DNA from: Helianthus annuus
Lineage: Eukaryota; Streptophyta; Magnoliopsida; Asterales; Asteraceae
Assembly (NCBI RefSeq): GCF_002127325.2
Contig: NC_035439.2
Location: forward strand, 3,939,770-4,003,769
Length of the DNA stretch: 64,000 nt
Direction: 5' to 3'
Shown here: positions 21,900 through 34,193 of the stretch, one piece after another
How positions within the stretch are numbered: position 1 is the stretch's first letter
Layout: each line of letters begins with the position of its first letter
The notes under the pieces: generated by a model
What the model saw: the letters and a program-made list of their open reading frames with translations, nothing else
What the model was told of the DNA's origin: nothing
The model's database searches: none
Position numbers and translations under genes: made by a program

Positions 21900-22000
21900 A
21901 GCCGATCGGCTAGCATCTTGCCAGCCGATCGAGCAGCCCACTCGATCGGAGCTCCCAGCCGATCGGCTGCCACTTTCCTCTTTTGGAAGCCTATAAATAG
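21900..22000 (+). promoter_or_regulatory. AGCCGATCGGCT palindromes and TATA box in LTR D
   Basis: Perfect 12-bp palindromes stand at 21900-21911 and 21957-21968, with variants near 21923 and 21941. The TATA box CTATAAATAG is at 21991-22000. Confidence 0.8.
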
Positions 22001-22634
22001 GGTTGTCATTGTCATACTTTCCATTTTTGGTAAGCTCTGACCGAACCAGCCATCTTCTTCACCTTTTCTCAGATTTCTCTCAATCCCGATAAGTTCTTAC
22101 TCTAACTCTTGTACGTTTTTGATCATTACTTGGTTCTACACCTTTCTATCTTTCAAAACTTGAATTCTAACCGTGAAATCACCAAGATCTAAGTGTTCTT
22201 GGGTGATGTCATCATGGTGTTCTTGAAGAACTTCAAACTTTGGCATCATTCAACCATGAATAGCTTAGATCTAACGGATTTCCACATAAACAAGTTAAGA
22301 TCCACCATAGATCTACACATTTTCATGATGTGAAGGATTGAAAGAAGGATTTCCAACTTTCTTTCAACTCTTTTACACTCAATGCTTTCAAACCGATAGA
22401 AACGGAGCTTGCACCGGCTAACTATTCATTCGAATAGTTAAAAGGTTCAAGACTCAGATTCTATGAACAAGGTTCACCGATTTCGGGTTAAACTCTAGAA
22501 CCGACATTCCGAACCGTTCACCGATTTCGGGTGATTCCTGTTCGAGCCGAGGGAACAAGTAGGAACGGAGGTTGTCATAGTTCAACACGTTGTAAAGTTA
22601 CCTTGAAAGAATGACAAATAAACAAACAGCCAAG

Positions 22635-24177
22635 TGATGGAGAGTGTAAAACACAAGCGTTAAAGTGCTTATATTACGCATGTTATTGTGTTTTAAGCAA
22701 TTATGTACGTTGAATACAGTAACTGCGAGAGTTTGTGTTATTGCAGGTAAAACTCATAATTCGGTGATGCTAAGGTGATTAAAGATGATGCGGAGTGTTT
22801 GAGGATGTTGAACAAGATATTTCATGTTGATTGGGTATTGATTCGAGTCGAGATAGAATTCGGAGATGCTAGAATATGATGTGACAAAGTTTGAGGGCCA
22901 TTTAGTCATTAAATGAAAGTTGCAATGCATACAAGGGATTTCTAGTAAGTTCGAACGTAGCTTATGCAATATATGTGGTAGTCTACGGCCAAGACAAGAA
23001 AAGGAAACAGAATGTAAAAACCGTAAGCTACGGTTTTGTTGTGTAGCCTACGGTTAGAATCAAAAGGTAGCAGTTTTTGTGGGCTTGATTGGATGCATAC
23101 ATTGTTGGATTTTTTTGATTGGGCCGCTAACATGAAGTCAAACATCAAAGAGATATAAGTGGGCCGACATCTTGGTTTCATGGGGAAAGCCCAAACACAT
23201 GCACAAAAAGATCACAGCAGACAAGGAGTTCACAACATGATTATTATGTTGGACGGCAATATTGAGGAGGATAGGATTTGGATTTTCCTAATTTATCAAA
23301 CCTCATCATATTGGGCTATCAATTAGTTGGCGGCTGACTTAAGGGGTTTTCTAGGGAGGCACAAAACAAAAAGCAATAAAATCATCATCACACAAGACAA
23401 AGGGGGAGGTGACATCATCGAACAACTTTTGGGGAACAACTTTTAGAAGCAGCCAAAATACACGTGCTGCTTGTTGGATTTGTTTTGGTGGCACATGCAA
23501 GGAAAGTCAACAACAACATTATTATCATTATTATTCTTATGTGGGCTAGGTTTTTTTGGCGGCAGACGTTATGTATACATAGGACGAGTTTTGGAGGTTA
23601 TGTTAAAGAAAAGAAGAGTGGGCTGACATATGGACCTTCCTTTTGGGCCGAATAGAGAGAGGCGAGAGGGATTATTTTTGGGTTCCATAAAATCGACCAA
23701 CATCACATCTCGAACTTCATCTTGACGGCAGTAAGAGGACACGAAGAAAGGAGAGAAGACTTGAAGATCATTCAACCCTAATGAGCGGCTAGTCTTTTTA
23801 ATGGTTTTCTCCGGATGGAGGGTTTTTGTAAGTTAACAGATTTTATGTGTTTGGTGACAATCGTTTGACTCAGTGATCTAAGCATTCGATGCTTTTCATC
23901 ATGGATTTGATTTCTTGATTGTAAACAGTTACATTTATTTAAACCTTAATTTCTAAGCATTCAGTTCCCGAGAGTTCTAGTAATTGGGATATATTTATTT
24001 TCGTAGTTTGTTAGTTAATCAAACAATCAAACCAGCAACTGAGTTTTACTTTTTCACTAGTAGTTAATCAAAACTAAGCATGATACACTTTCCACAACCT
24101 CCTCTGGATTCGATACCCTGCTTACCCTAGCTACCTAGGTTAATTAGGTTTTTGCATGTCCATAACGACAGACATCA
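22635..24177 (+). mobile_element. 5' LTR of element F
   Basis: 1543 bp, beginning TGATGGAGAGTGTAAAACAC and ending GACAGACATCA. It contains a palindrome with arms AAAACCGTA and TACGGTTTT (23017-23037) and a half site at 23043-23055. The last 280 bp differ sharply from the 3' LTR (see findings). Confidence 0.9.
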
Positions 24178-24180
24178 AAA

Positions 24181-24198
24181 TGGCGCCGTTGCCGGGGA
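24181..24198 (+). promoter_or_regulatory. Primer-binding site of element F
   Basis: TGGCGCCGTTGCCGGGGA, the tRNA-Asp-type primer site typical of Athila/Tat elements, three bases after the LTR. Confidence 0.9.
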
Positions 24199-24375
24199 GT
24201 GGTTTTCTGATCAGGTGCATGTGTTTATCTATCTTGTCTTTTATTTGTTTTTGTGTACTTGGTGGTGTGAAATTTTTGTGTTGGGAGTGGTTTCTTTGTG
24301 TTGAGTCGTCTAGGTGTTAGCCGTTCATGGTTTGTAGGGTGGTAACTCTCAGGTTATGACTATAAATTGCACCAT

Positions 24376-24409
24376 ACATTGGGGACAATGTATCCCAAGT
24401 GCGGGGATG
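24376..24409 (+). promoter_or_regulatory. Internal hairpin plus polypurine module, element F
   Basis: ACATTG and CAATGT pair around GGGA (24376-24391). AAGTGCGGGGATG follows at 24397-24409. This is the upstream copy of the module that also precedes the 3' LTR. Confidence 0.7.
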
Positions 24410-25029
24410 CGATAACTCGAGAGAGGGTTGGTAAGATTGTTGATCTCAAATGCTTGAATTGGTTGAAATTGGTGAAAATTGAAAAAATTTGAAAATTTTT
24501 GTTTCTCAAGTATGTTTGAACTACATGAAAACCAACATTTTCAATTGCTAAAGGGTTTCTTGCTGATATTAAACTAAACTAGATCTCTAGTCATGGTTGT
24601 CCCTTTAAGTTTCATGAGAGTATTTCTGACAGGTTTTTAGAAAAATAGTTGAGAAGAGATGCCGAACTAGGGGTAACATGCTTTAGGAATTACACATGCT
24701 GCGTGTCGGTAACCCATATTCCTTCTATTCGGTGAGATATTTGAGCCTACTTAGTGATAGTTGAATTGCAATAAATTTTCATTTGCTGAGTGTAGGCCAT
24801 ATGTTGCTTTGTGTTAGAACTTGTGTGGTTTGATACGTGCCGAGACTGTGGTTTAGCGTATACACATAGATGATAAAGGCATTAGGATCCTTTCCATGGT
24901 GTTATTTGTTGATTGTTTATCCATTCCACCTTAGTTAACCATGTTGAGCCTTTCACCTTTCGTTTGTTACACCTCGTTTGACCTATCTGAATTACTAACC
25001 ATGAATGACAATTGTGTGTTAGATATTTG

Positions 25030-25135
25030 TTGAAAAAAAAAGTTAAAAAAAAAAGATATATGAAAAAAAAGAAAAAGAAAAAGAAAAAAAAAAGAAGAAA
25101 AAAATTCAAAAAAAAAAAAAAGAAAAAAAAGCAAA
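25030..25135. repeat. A-rich low-complexity tract in element F
   Basis: Almost only A with scattered G and T. Translations of either strand are artefacts. Confidence 0.8.
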
Positions 25136-25664
25136 AATTAGTATTATGTTCGTGTTAAATAAATGGGTTGAAAATAACCCAAAGTGTTAGTATTATTGTG
25201 AATAAGTTGTCATGGTTTGGTATCTTCATTTGTGCTCGCCAAATAAATATAAAAAAGCCAAAAATATTTCCTTACCTTTACCCTTAACCCAAAACCCAAA
25301 AGTCCTTTTGATATGTGTTACGTTATTTGATACAGTGGAGGTGTGATTGCTATACAAGCTTATGATTGCAAAGTAGCATATTTGGTTTTGAGCAAAACGC
25401 ATACTAGCACATTACACGTTAGTCTTGATTAAACCGAGAGGAGTGATTATTGTGAGGGGTGTGTGACATGTGTGTAGTATCATAAGCATGTTAGTTTTAG
25501 TTAGGTAAGTCTTAAGTTGTTTTAAATGCGTATCATTTATCTGTCAGATTGTCAATCTCGATTGTGTCAGTCTATGAGACGGGTATGACTTGGGACCTTA
25601 AATTGCTAATTCGGTAAGGGATTTAATGGTGATTTGTTAATAAGGTGAGTAATGTTTGTGATGG

Positions 25665-25699
25665 TTGCTTGAGGACAATCAATGATAAGTGTGGGGATG
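25665..25699 (+). promoter_or_regulatory. Hairpin and 3' polypurine tract of element F
   Basis: TTGCTTG and CAATCAA (one mismatch) flank AGGA at 25665-25682. AAGTGTGGGGATG (25687-25699) abuts the 3' LTR. Confidence 0.8.
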
Positions 25700-27457
25700 T
25701 GATGGAGAGTGTAAAACACAAGCGTTAAAGTGCTTATATTACGCATGTTATTGTGTTTTAAGCAATTATGTACGTTGAATACAGTAACTGCGAGAGTTTG
25801 TGTTATTGCAGGTAAAACTCATAATTCGGTGATGCTAAGGTGATTAAAGATGATTCAGAGTGTTTGAGGATGTTGAACAAGATATTTCATGTTGATTGGG
25901 TATTGATTCGAGTCGAGATAGAATTCGGAGATGCTAGAATATGATGTGACAAAGTTTGAGGGCCATTTAGTCATTAAATGAAAGTTGCAATGCATACAAG
26001 GGATTTCTAGTAAGTTCGAACGTAGCTTATGGAATATATGTGGTAGTCTACGGCCAAGACAAGAAAAGGAAACAGAATGTAAAAACCGTAAGCTACGGTT
26101 TTGTTGTGTAGCCTACGGTTAGAATCAAAAGGTAGCAGTTTTTGTGGGCTTGATTGGATGCATACATTGTTGGATTTTTTTGATTGGGCCGCTAACATGA
26201 AGTCAAACATCAAAGAGATATAAGTGGGCCGACATCTTGGTTTCATGGGGAAAGCCCAAACACATGCACAAAAAGATCACAGCAGACAAGGAGTTCACAA
26301 CATGATTATTATGTTGGACAGCAATATTGAGGAGGATAGGATTTGGATTTTCCTAATTTATCAAACCTCATCATATTGGGCTATCAATTAGTTAGCGGCT
26401 GACTTAAGGGGTTTTCTAGGGAGGCACAAAACAAAAAGCAATAAAATCATCATCACACAAGACAAAGGGGGAGGTGACATCATCGAACAACTTTTGGGGA
26501 ACAACTTTTAGGAGCAGCCAAAATACACGTGCTGCTTGTTGGATTTGTTTTGGTGGCACATGCAAGGAAAGTCAACAACAACATTATTATCATTATTATT
26601 CTTATGTGGGCTAGGTTTTTTTGGCGGCAGACGTTATGTATACATAGGACGAGTTTTGGAGGTTATGTTAAAGAAAAGAAGAGTGGGCTGACATATGGAC
26701 CTTCCTTTTGGGCCGAATAGAGAGAGGCGAGAGGGATTATTTTTGGGTTCCATAAAATCGACCAACATCACATCTCGAACTTCATCTTGACGGCAGTAAG
26801 AGGACACGAAGAAAGGAGAGAAGACTTGAAGATCATTCAACCCTAATGAGCGGCTAGTCTTTTTAATGGTTTTCTCCGGATGGAGGGTTTTTGTAAGTTA
26901 ACAGATTTTATGTGTTTGGTGACAATCGTTTGACTCAGTGATCTAAGCATTCGATGCTTTTCACTTATGATTTAGTTAATTAATTGTAATCGATTGCATT
27001 TGCTTAACCTTATTCTTTGATCATTCAGTTCCCGAGAGTTCTAGTAATTGGGATATATTTGTTATGGGATTAGGGTTGGTAATTGTGATTGGTAACCACT
27101 AGATAACCTCCCGTTATGTATTGACCGGAGTACTTAGTCTTTGGTTATCACAATTAGTTGATTAGGTTAGTCCACTTATGTCTATGTAAGTGTTCGATTA
27201 AACACATAATTGAATCTAGCTGCAAAACCTGAAATCTGGAGGAACCATTGTTCTCTCCAACTGTTTACAACCTCGTATTTTCGTAGTTTGTTAGTTAATC
27301 AAACAATCAAACCAGCAACTGAGTTTTACTTTTTCACTAGTAGTTAATCAAAACTAAGCATGATACACTTTCCACAACCTCCTCTGGATTCGATACCCTG
27401 CTTACCCTAGCTACCTAGGTTAATTAGGTTTTTGCATGTCCATAACGACAGACATCA
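25700..27457 (+). mobile_element. 3' LTR of element F
   Basis: 1758 bp. Over the first 1.26 kb it differs from the 5' LTR at only about six positions that I can see. It then carries a strongly diverged patch and about 215 bp (roughly 27062-27277) absent from the 5' copy. Confidence 0.9.
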
Positions 27458-27482
27458 CCAAGTGTTAGACAAAGGCCGACCA

Positions 27483-28082
27483 GGTCAGAAATGCTGGCCG
27501 AACGGCTAGGATGTTCGAACAGCCCAGCCGATCGGACACACCAGCCGATCGACCGGGCCAGCCGATCGGCTAGCACATGGCGTCCCACCCTTCCAAACTT
27601 TTGAAGTATAGTATTGACGAAGTAATGTTCGATCGAATGGGTCACTCGATTGGTAACATTACTGTTCGGATCATGAGATACTATGCTTCAACACTTAATC
27701 GTTTTCACAACTCGTTCGTAGTAAGGAATGTCAGCCGATCGAACAGACTGTTCGATCGAGTGACATTCAGAGGAGGACCACTCCTGAAGTTCCTAGCCGA
27801 TCGGATAAACTAGCCGATCGAGTGAGCTATCCGATCGAGCGAATCGCTCGATCGACCGACTTGAAAGGTAGGAACACTTCAGTGTTCTCAAATGCTGCAA
27901 CGAAAACTTCAAAAGTTCAAATCCTCAAACACAAACACACCAGAGGAAGAAACAATCCACTCGAATGGCCCAGCCGATCGAGCCGACCGGCCGATCGAAC
28001 AAGACTGTTCAACCGGACAGACCAGCCGACCGAACAGCCCATTCGATCGAACCTGCCGTTCGATCGACCAGCCCATTCGATC
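27483..28082 (+). repeat. Second palindrome cluster of LTR D (CCGATCG and TCGATCGA)
   Basis: About nine CCGATCG-containing copies, most in the form CAGCCGATCG, and five TCGATCGA copies are scattered through 600 bp. They lie downstream of the TATA box at 21992 once the insertions are removed, so they would be in the transcribed part of the LTR. Confidence 0.75.
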
Positions 28083-29066
28083 CATCCACACTTGTTTACT
28101 TTTCTGCGTTACTTATCGTTATGCTATCGAACTATTCAGGCTAATCTTACTCTCAGCGCTCCCTTCAACCCACAATCAATCACTGTGAGTATACTCGATC
28201 CCTTTTTGCTTTTAGCACTTTTGGGTGTTACATACGTTACCTATCAAATCACAATCAAAGACAAACTATTTGAACGCTAACCGAATGCATGTGCTATTTG
28301 ACTAAATGAATGTTGTTTATTATGTTTACACGTGGAATGCTATCTACCTGCCTTAGCAACATAGTACTATAGTTTGGACTCAGCACCTGTTCACACGGGG
28401 GTTGTTAAGGATAAATACTTGCATGGATTACGGTGGTAATCATGTATTGCGAACCGTCTCGGACGGTCAACCCGCAGTCGTTGGTACCGATGGTCCCATG
28501 TCGATAATTAACATGCATCGTTTTCCTCTGTGTACGTGGCTGGTTATGCGTAAACTATTCAAACTCTATATGCTATTACTAAACTTGTGTGCTCACCTTT
28601 ACATTTTATGTATTGACTTTATTTTAACGTATGTGACAGGTGTTTAAGGTGTTAGCTTGCTAGGAAAGCAAGGCAATAATAAAGCTTTAGAGCCCATCTA
28701 GTAGTTGTAGGTCGTAGCCTACCTAGGAGGCTCTAGAAGCGAATAAACTATAGCCATGGAGCCGTTGGAGTTGTTCGATCAAGCATCTATGGCATTAGTT
28801 GTCTGTAGATCTTGTCCAGATGAGTCCTAATGACTCCGGGCAGTACTTTTAAACATTTGGTTTGTAATAAATTGAATCTGAGTTGTCGAAACAGTACTAT
28901 TTGTTTAGTTGTATTCTATGATAACTTGTTTATTTATTTGGGATACGGTATGGGACGTATCACTTAACTGAATTTGTAATAATAGTTGTTGTGGAAACTT
29001 CTGGACAATCTGTTTCGCTCAGTGCCGCGCCCCGATGATTCCGCCATCAGTTGGGGTGTGACAGAT

Positions 29067-29079
29067 TGGTATCAGAGCC
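29067..29079 (+). promoter_or_regulatory. Primer-binding site of element D
   Basis: TGGTATCAGAGCC, complementary to the 3' end of initiator methionine tRNA, three bases after the LTR. Confidence 0.9.
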
Positions 29080-29940
29080 ATAACTATAGGGAATTAGGCA
29101 GACACGACCTAGTCCGGGTCGCTGTCTTAGAGACCTAGACTATAGTTAGGAACCATCAGACCCACTTTATGTGCCTTATTCTGTAACTCTTCACTATCAC
29201 TGCGCTCAAATTTTCAACTAACGTCAGGCGATTCAGTCAGGAAGAGGTGTGAAAACCGCAAACTCCCGACTAAATTTCCTGACTTATGGGGATTTTATTC
29301 CTTCATCTCGATATTTTTGTCAATAAACGAGGAGAATTATACCAAATCAGGTGTGAAACCCCCCCATTTTGAAGAAAGTTCTTCTCGATTTTACTAAAAA
29401 CAAGGAAGAAATTGCTAAGCCAAGGGGTGAAACCCTAACCTTAGCAATTTGTTCTGTATTTTATTCATCTCACCAAGGCTTCGATGGACTCCAACGACCT
29501 GAACTCACAAGTATGACCTAGGAGGCGCGTGTGGAATGCCCAAGAATCGAGGCAGAAACACAACCTCTAGAGTCGGAAGTGATGACAAGCCTACTGTGAA
29601 TAGTCGAGTTGCCTTGGTTAGTCGATGTCTAGTAGCCGCAGACAATCTATCTCTCGATTTTATATGTTTCGAATTTGACAAGTCATCAGGTACACTTGTT
29701 GATTTTATGTGTTTATGTGTGCTTTCTTGTTTTATGCTTATGTTTTGGGATATTATTCAATTTTGCTATCGACACACACGACTCGCAATTGCTGTTCTAT
29801 CTCAATTCGTCACCCAGCTATCGCAACTCTAAAACGATATCATACTATACTGTGCTCTACGACTAAGTTAGGTTATACCATATGATGCTATTCGATACGA
29901 TATTCGAACGACACGCACGCTTTGAATGATATTCGCATGT
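29080..29940 (+). pseudogene. Leader and start of gag of element D, cut off
   Basis: A leader with repeated GGTGTGAAA/GGTGAAACC words is followed by a frame starting MPKNRGRNTTSRVGSDDK at 29536. The basic Arg/Gly-rich start is common in chromovirus gag proteins. Coding character is lost by about 29690, and a second element in the opposite orientation takes over by about 29940. The rest of gag, all of pol and the 3' LTR are missing. Confidence 0.5.
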
Positions 29941-30025
29941 TCGAAGGTCCAGCCTCGTGATCATTGTGAGTAATGATCGTCCCTTTGCCTCTTCCTCCTC
30001 TTCCTCGTCTAATTGCAGATGACAT
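29940..30025 (-). pseudogene. Start of gag of element C, cut off
   Basis: The minus-strand frame MSSAIRRGRGGRGKGT continues to DHEAGPSN, the usual basic start of Tekay-type gag, and then loses resemblance near 29940. It lies about 155 bp downstream of the C primer site, as expected for a gag start. Nothing else of the coding region remains. Confidence 0.65.
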
Positions 30026-30180
30026 ATTTCCTGCTTTCAAAACTTTAAATAACAATAAACAATAAAAAGACAAACTGGAATAACAAGTTCGAATTTGTCC
30101 TATGTTCTTGTCTAGACTCAAGTATGTGCAATTGTGTCATTGAGATTAAACACATAAGGATAGTGTTTAATTCACTCAAT

Positions 30181-30196
30181 GTTGGCTCTGATACCA
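30181..30196 (-). promoter_or_regulatory. Primer-binding site of element C
   Basis: On the minus strand, TGGTATCAGAGCCAAC (initiator methionine tRNA), three bases after the end of the C LTR. Confidence 0.92.
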
Positions 30197-30199
30197 ACC

Positions 30200-33100
30200 T
30201 GTCACACCCCGATTTCCACGTGTCTCACCGGTGGGCCCGATGGGGGATTACCGTGACGTAGTTGGCAACAATATAGTCAAACCACACAATATATGAATGC
30301 ACAGCGGAAGCATAAAGATAATTATATTTCAACCATTGTTTGTAATATCAAATGTATTACGAATAGTCGAAAAAGTATCCACAGGGGATCAAATAAAAAT
30401 ATAAGTATTGTTCAACAGACGTAGGCATCTTAAGCTTGCGAGACTCTTTATGATGCTAAGGAGAAATATCCAGCCAATTACGCATAGTACCTGCATTTAG
30501 TCTTTTTGGGAAAATACGTCAGTTTACACTGGTAAATACAGTCAACTGACACTTTTGTAAAATGTTTATTAAAATTGATTTGAATGCACAAGGCACAAAC
30601 TCTTTTATAACTTGGGAGAATTATTTAAATTTATAATCTTGTGAACGGATTACATGTTCCTTATGCGTCCAGTAGCCCGGATCAAGTCCGGGTTAAAGAT
30701 CAATAGACACACCAGATCAACTATTTATGCACTGACGAGTGTACGCCTACACTCCGCGCTTAGGTCGTGGCCATTTCGTAAAATGATGCCAGGGATATCC
30801 GGGACATGGTCATTAACCCCCCAAAGGCTTTTAAGTAACAAGACTTTTTAAACGAGCCGATCAAATTTATTCAATTACCCACTCAACGGTGGAGAATTTG
30901 ATACTCGATCAAGCGGTATGCTATATACCGTAACCCAAGCCCGTATAATGGAAAATAAATTAAAAGTATTTACCTTTGCAAGTATAAATCCTTAATCGAA
31001 TAAATTGCAAATAGCTTTTACTGGTCTCCTATTCTGGAACGAAGGTTTAAAAATAACCTATTAGAATCCTAACGGGTCTTTAGTTTAGCCGTAGCTTAGA
31101 CCGGTCAGTTTCAAAGGATAGTTACGGTTTAATCGCGTGAAAGGCGAAAACCGGGAATGGAATGTGATTTGGACCCAACAAGTTTGAAGACTTGTTATAT
31201 ATGGGTATAATAACCACACTCTGGATTTTGGGGTCAAAACAATATGGTTTGACCCGTTTCGGCTAGTTTATGTAAACTAGTTACATAAGCCGAACCGTGC
31301 GCGCAAAAAGGCGCAACGGGTAACCGTAAGAGTCCTACACTGGTTTCCTAAGTCAATATGCTTTAAAGAGGTCGTGGTATCCATAGGATACCTTCCATAA
31401 TGCCCGTAACGAGTTTAAATCTAATTTATGCCCCGTAGGGGTATTTCGGTCGTTTTTAAAGATTAATAAAGAGGTTTCTGAGTTCTACAGGAAATCTGAG
31501 TTTCCTGAACAGTTTATAATGTCCAAAATAATTTTTTTATTATTTAAAATCAGTAGCAACTGGAATCGGGTCAAAAGACCTTGTAGAACTCAAGTTATGG
31601 CCGAAAAGGGTATATTCGGTATTTACCGAACCGTTGCCATAACCGCAGGTTATGAGCAGGTTAAAAATAATTAAAAATATTTAAAAATCCCAAAATATTA
31701 TTTTACATCAGTGTGTAAAAGGTTTGGTGTCGAAATCTGGGTTTAGATAGGCGTCATGCTAATTGCGCTATTTAATTACTAAAGTTTCCGTAATTTGCGT
31801 TATTTAGCATAACTCCTATTCTGGACCTCGGATTGACGTGAAATTTTAGGGACATGCTTAGAAATCAGTAACTAAGGTTATGGTTCTTTCACATGTCCGA
31901 AATTATCGTTTTAAATTAAAAAGGCGTTACGGTCAACTTTTAAGCATTTAACGGAAAGGTGTAAAAGACTCGGACAAACAACGAACCGGTCACAGAGGGT
32001 TATACCATCATGTAACCTGGTCCTAAGAGAGTCCTAAGGCATATCTAAATTATACTTTAACGGGTCAGAACTGAAGTCAAAGCAAAAGTCAAAGTTTTGC
32101 GACTTTCAGCTCCGAACCGGGTCAAAACAGTAAATGGTCGGATCAAACAAGCTTAGACTAGTTAATATACTTATTATCATGTTTTATGAGTGTTTAAACA
32201 GGTTACATATCATCTACTAGTTAGAGTGGGAATCAGAGGGTGCCCTTTTAGGGGTTTAAAGCCCACATGATTACCAACATATAACTACCTTTGATTCGAC
32301 AAACCACTGGACCATTTGTGATTTATCGGAAAGTCAATCGTTAATTACGACGGATTGTCTTTTAAGCTAAACTATGCATAAACTAAGCCACAAAAGGGTA
32401 GGCATACTTACAGAAGCTTGGTGCACGACTAGGGATGATAGAAGAATGCTTTAGAGCTCTAGAGATGAACTAGAATGCAGGTTTGAGGTGTGTTTCAATT
32501 GTGTGCAATGTATGTCCTTTTATAGTGAAATTTCATGCACAAGATCATTACAACTCACCCTACAATGGTTCATGGATGATCAGCAGGTGTCCCTGGGTGC
32601 TAGGGGGCATGTAGAGGGCGCCCATGCTTCAATTAATGCATCAATGATCGTTTACAAGTTCAAACATTGAATCTGTCCAAGAATTCTGCATCTGGGACCT
32701 TCACGCGGCCCGCATTAGGATTCTGGTCACTTGGACGCGGGCCGCCTGAATCCTCATGTCAGTAAACGGATATTCAGGTGGCGCGCGGCCCGCATTAGCT
32801 TGCATGTTTCATCAACGCGGCCCGCCTGAGGCCTGTAAATCCAGATTTTCAAATCTTTTGTCATGATTAACCTGACCTTTCGGTTTCGAAGGGATAACTT
32901 TGCGATTTGGCCCTCGATTATTTACAATTTAGGGCCTCGTGACTTTTACCCGCATTGTTAAGTCCCCGGTTAGTTTAATTACTATCCGAAAAGCCTTAAC
33001 TTTTATTGTTGATGCTTTTAACCCCTCGCATACGAATTTGATCATAACTTTCTCGTTTTAAAACGGAACTTCGCGAAATTTATATCGTATATTCTAGTGA

Positions 33101-33430
33101 GCGTATTTTACTGTTACAAAGCCTCGGGTTCGTCAAGGGTCACTCAGAGGTATAAATTAAACATGTTGACACAATTAACCCCTGTAGCTTGTAATCTCTC
33201 ACTTTCTCCCGCGTTTCGCTCCGTACGATCCATGATTCATTCGTTTGAAGGTACGAGCATCATTTAGGGTTACTATACAGTATATTTACCCCTCGTTGAC
33301 ATTTTTAACCCTCGAATTTACATACTTTCAAGGTTTGTCAACTTTAGTCCTTTATTTAATATTTAATGCCACGTGTAAACTCATGACACGTGTCAACACC
33401 TTATTGGACACAAAATTTCGAGGTGTTACA
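30200..33430 (-). mobile_element. 5' LTR of element C (Tekay-like, minus strand)
   Basis: On the minus strand it runs TGTAACACCTCGAAATTTTG to CGGGGTGTGACA, 3231 bp. The U3 region carries four GCGGGCCGC/GCGGCCCGC copies (32705, 32737, 32785, 32817) upstream of a minus-strand TATA box (CACTATAAAAGG, 32516-32527). The solo LTR at 36064 is the same family but visibly diverged. Confidence 0.88.
32516..32825 (-). promoter_or_regulatory. GCGGGCCGC palindrome array and TATA box in LTR C
   Basis: Four 9-bp motifs (32705-32713, 32737-32745, 32785-32793, 32817-32825) lie within 190 bp upstream of the minus-strand TATA box. The motif is the same as in LTR B. Confidence 0.8.
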
Positions 33431-34193
33431 AAAATCCAATACAAGGCCGAGCACTACCAGATGGCCGACGGAATTTTATACAGGAAGTCATACCTAGGCT
33501 CGTTGCTAAGATGCGTAGATGCCGAAGACGCAAACTACTTAATCCGGGAAGTTCATGAAGGAATTTGTGGTATTCATGCCGGGCCTCGAATGGTGGTGGC
33601 AAAAGTGATGAACGCCGGGTACTACTGGCCCGGGATGCATTTAGATGCTGTGAAAGAGTTGAGGAAGTGCAGTGGATGCCAGAGACATGCGCCCAAGACC
33701 ATGCGCCCCAAAAATGAACTAGTACCAGTCACAATAGCATGGCCCTTTCAACAATGGGGCATAGACATGATAGGTCCTTTCCCGGAAGCACCAGGGGCGG
33801 TCAAATTCATAATAGTCGCAGTCGACTATTTCACCAAGTGGGTAGAGGCGAAAGCACTTGCATCAACCACATCAACAGTCGTCAAGCGATTCATATGGGA
33901 ATAAATCATATGCCGTTTTGGCCTACCTCTCAGAATCATCACCGATAACGGAACTAACTTCGCAGCAGACGACCTCGAACGATGGTTCAAAAAACTACAC
34001 ATCGAACACACCTTCTCTTCGGTTGCGCACCCGCAAGGGAACGGTCAAGTAGAGGCAGTCAACAAAAGTATCGTTGATGGTATCAAAGCAAGGTTAGACG
34101 AGAAAAGAAAAGGGTGGGTAGACGAACTGCCCAGCATATTGTGGGCCCATAGGACAATGCCGAAGACAAGCAACGGTGAGACACCGTTCAGCT
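33431..34193 (+). pseudogene. Integrase of element A, first part
   Basis: The open frame starts in the RNase H-integrase linker (YKAEHYQMADGILYRKS). It continues through the zinc finger (VHEGICGIH and CSGCQR) and the core residues in WGIDMIGPF, ITDNGTNF and NGQVEAVNK, so all three catalytic acidic residues are present. An in-frame TAA at 33902-33904 interrupts it between the first two. At 34193 a hAT element splits the frame. The RVKEL-style sequence and YFTKWVEA motif fit Tat/Athila integrases. The left end is a junction with LTR C. Confidence 0.88.

Larger units (their letters stand above)
22635..27457 (+). mobile_element. Element F: non-autonomous Athila-like LTR element
   Basis: It has two LTRs (22635-24177 and 25700-27457), CCAAG directly outside both ends (22630-22634 and 27458-27462), a TGGCGCCGTTGCCGGGGA primer site at 24181-24198 and a polypurine tract before the second LTR. 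The 1.5-kb interior has no gag or pol. It is little more than an Athila-type 3' untranslated region, so the element is a deletion derivative moved by proteins made elsewhere. It sits inside LTR D. Confidence 0.92.
19455..29063 (+). mobile_element. LTR D (5' LTR of a Tekay-like element), itself interrupted twice
   Basis: It begins TGTAACGCCCCGTG and ends GTTGGGGTGTGACA. The end is followed by a methionine-tRNA primer site, which marks it as a 5' LTR. Removing solo LTR E and element F with one target copy each leaves about 2.9 kb, a usual size for Tekay LTRs. A TATA box lies at 21992-21999 just after AGCCGATCGGCT palindromes, and a second palindrome cluster lies downstream. The matching 3' LTR is missing. 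Confidence 0.8.

Noticed and set aside
23464..23655. Frames repeated at 23464 and 26529 with identical products
   Set aside because: They are the same LTR sequence in both LTRs of element F; no sign that they are translated.
24882..25109. Poly-Phe minus-strand frame
   Set aside because: It reads an A-rich low-complexity tract in the untranslated part of element F.
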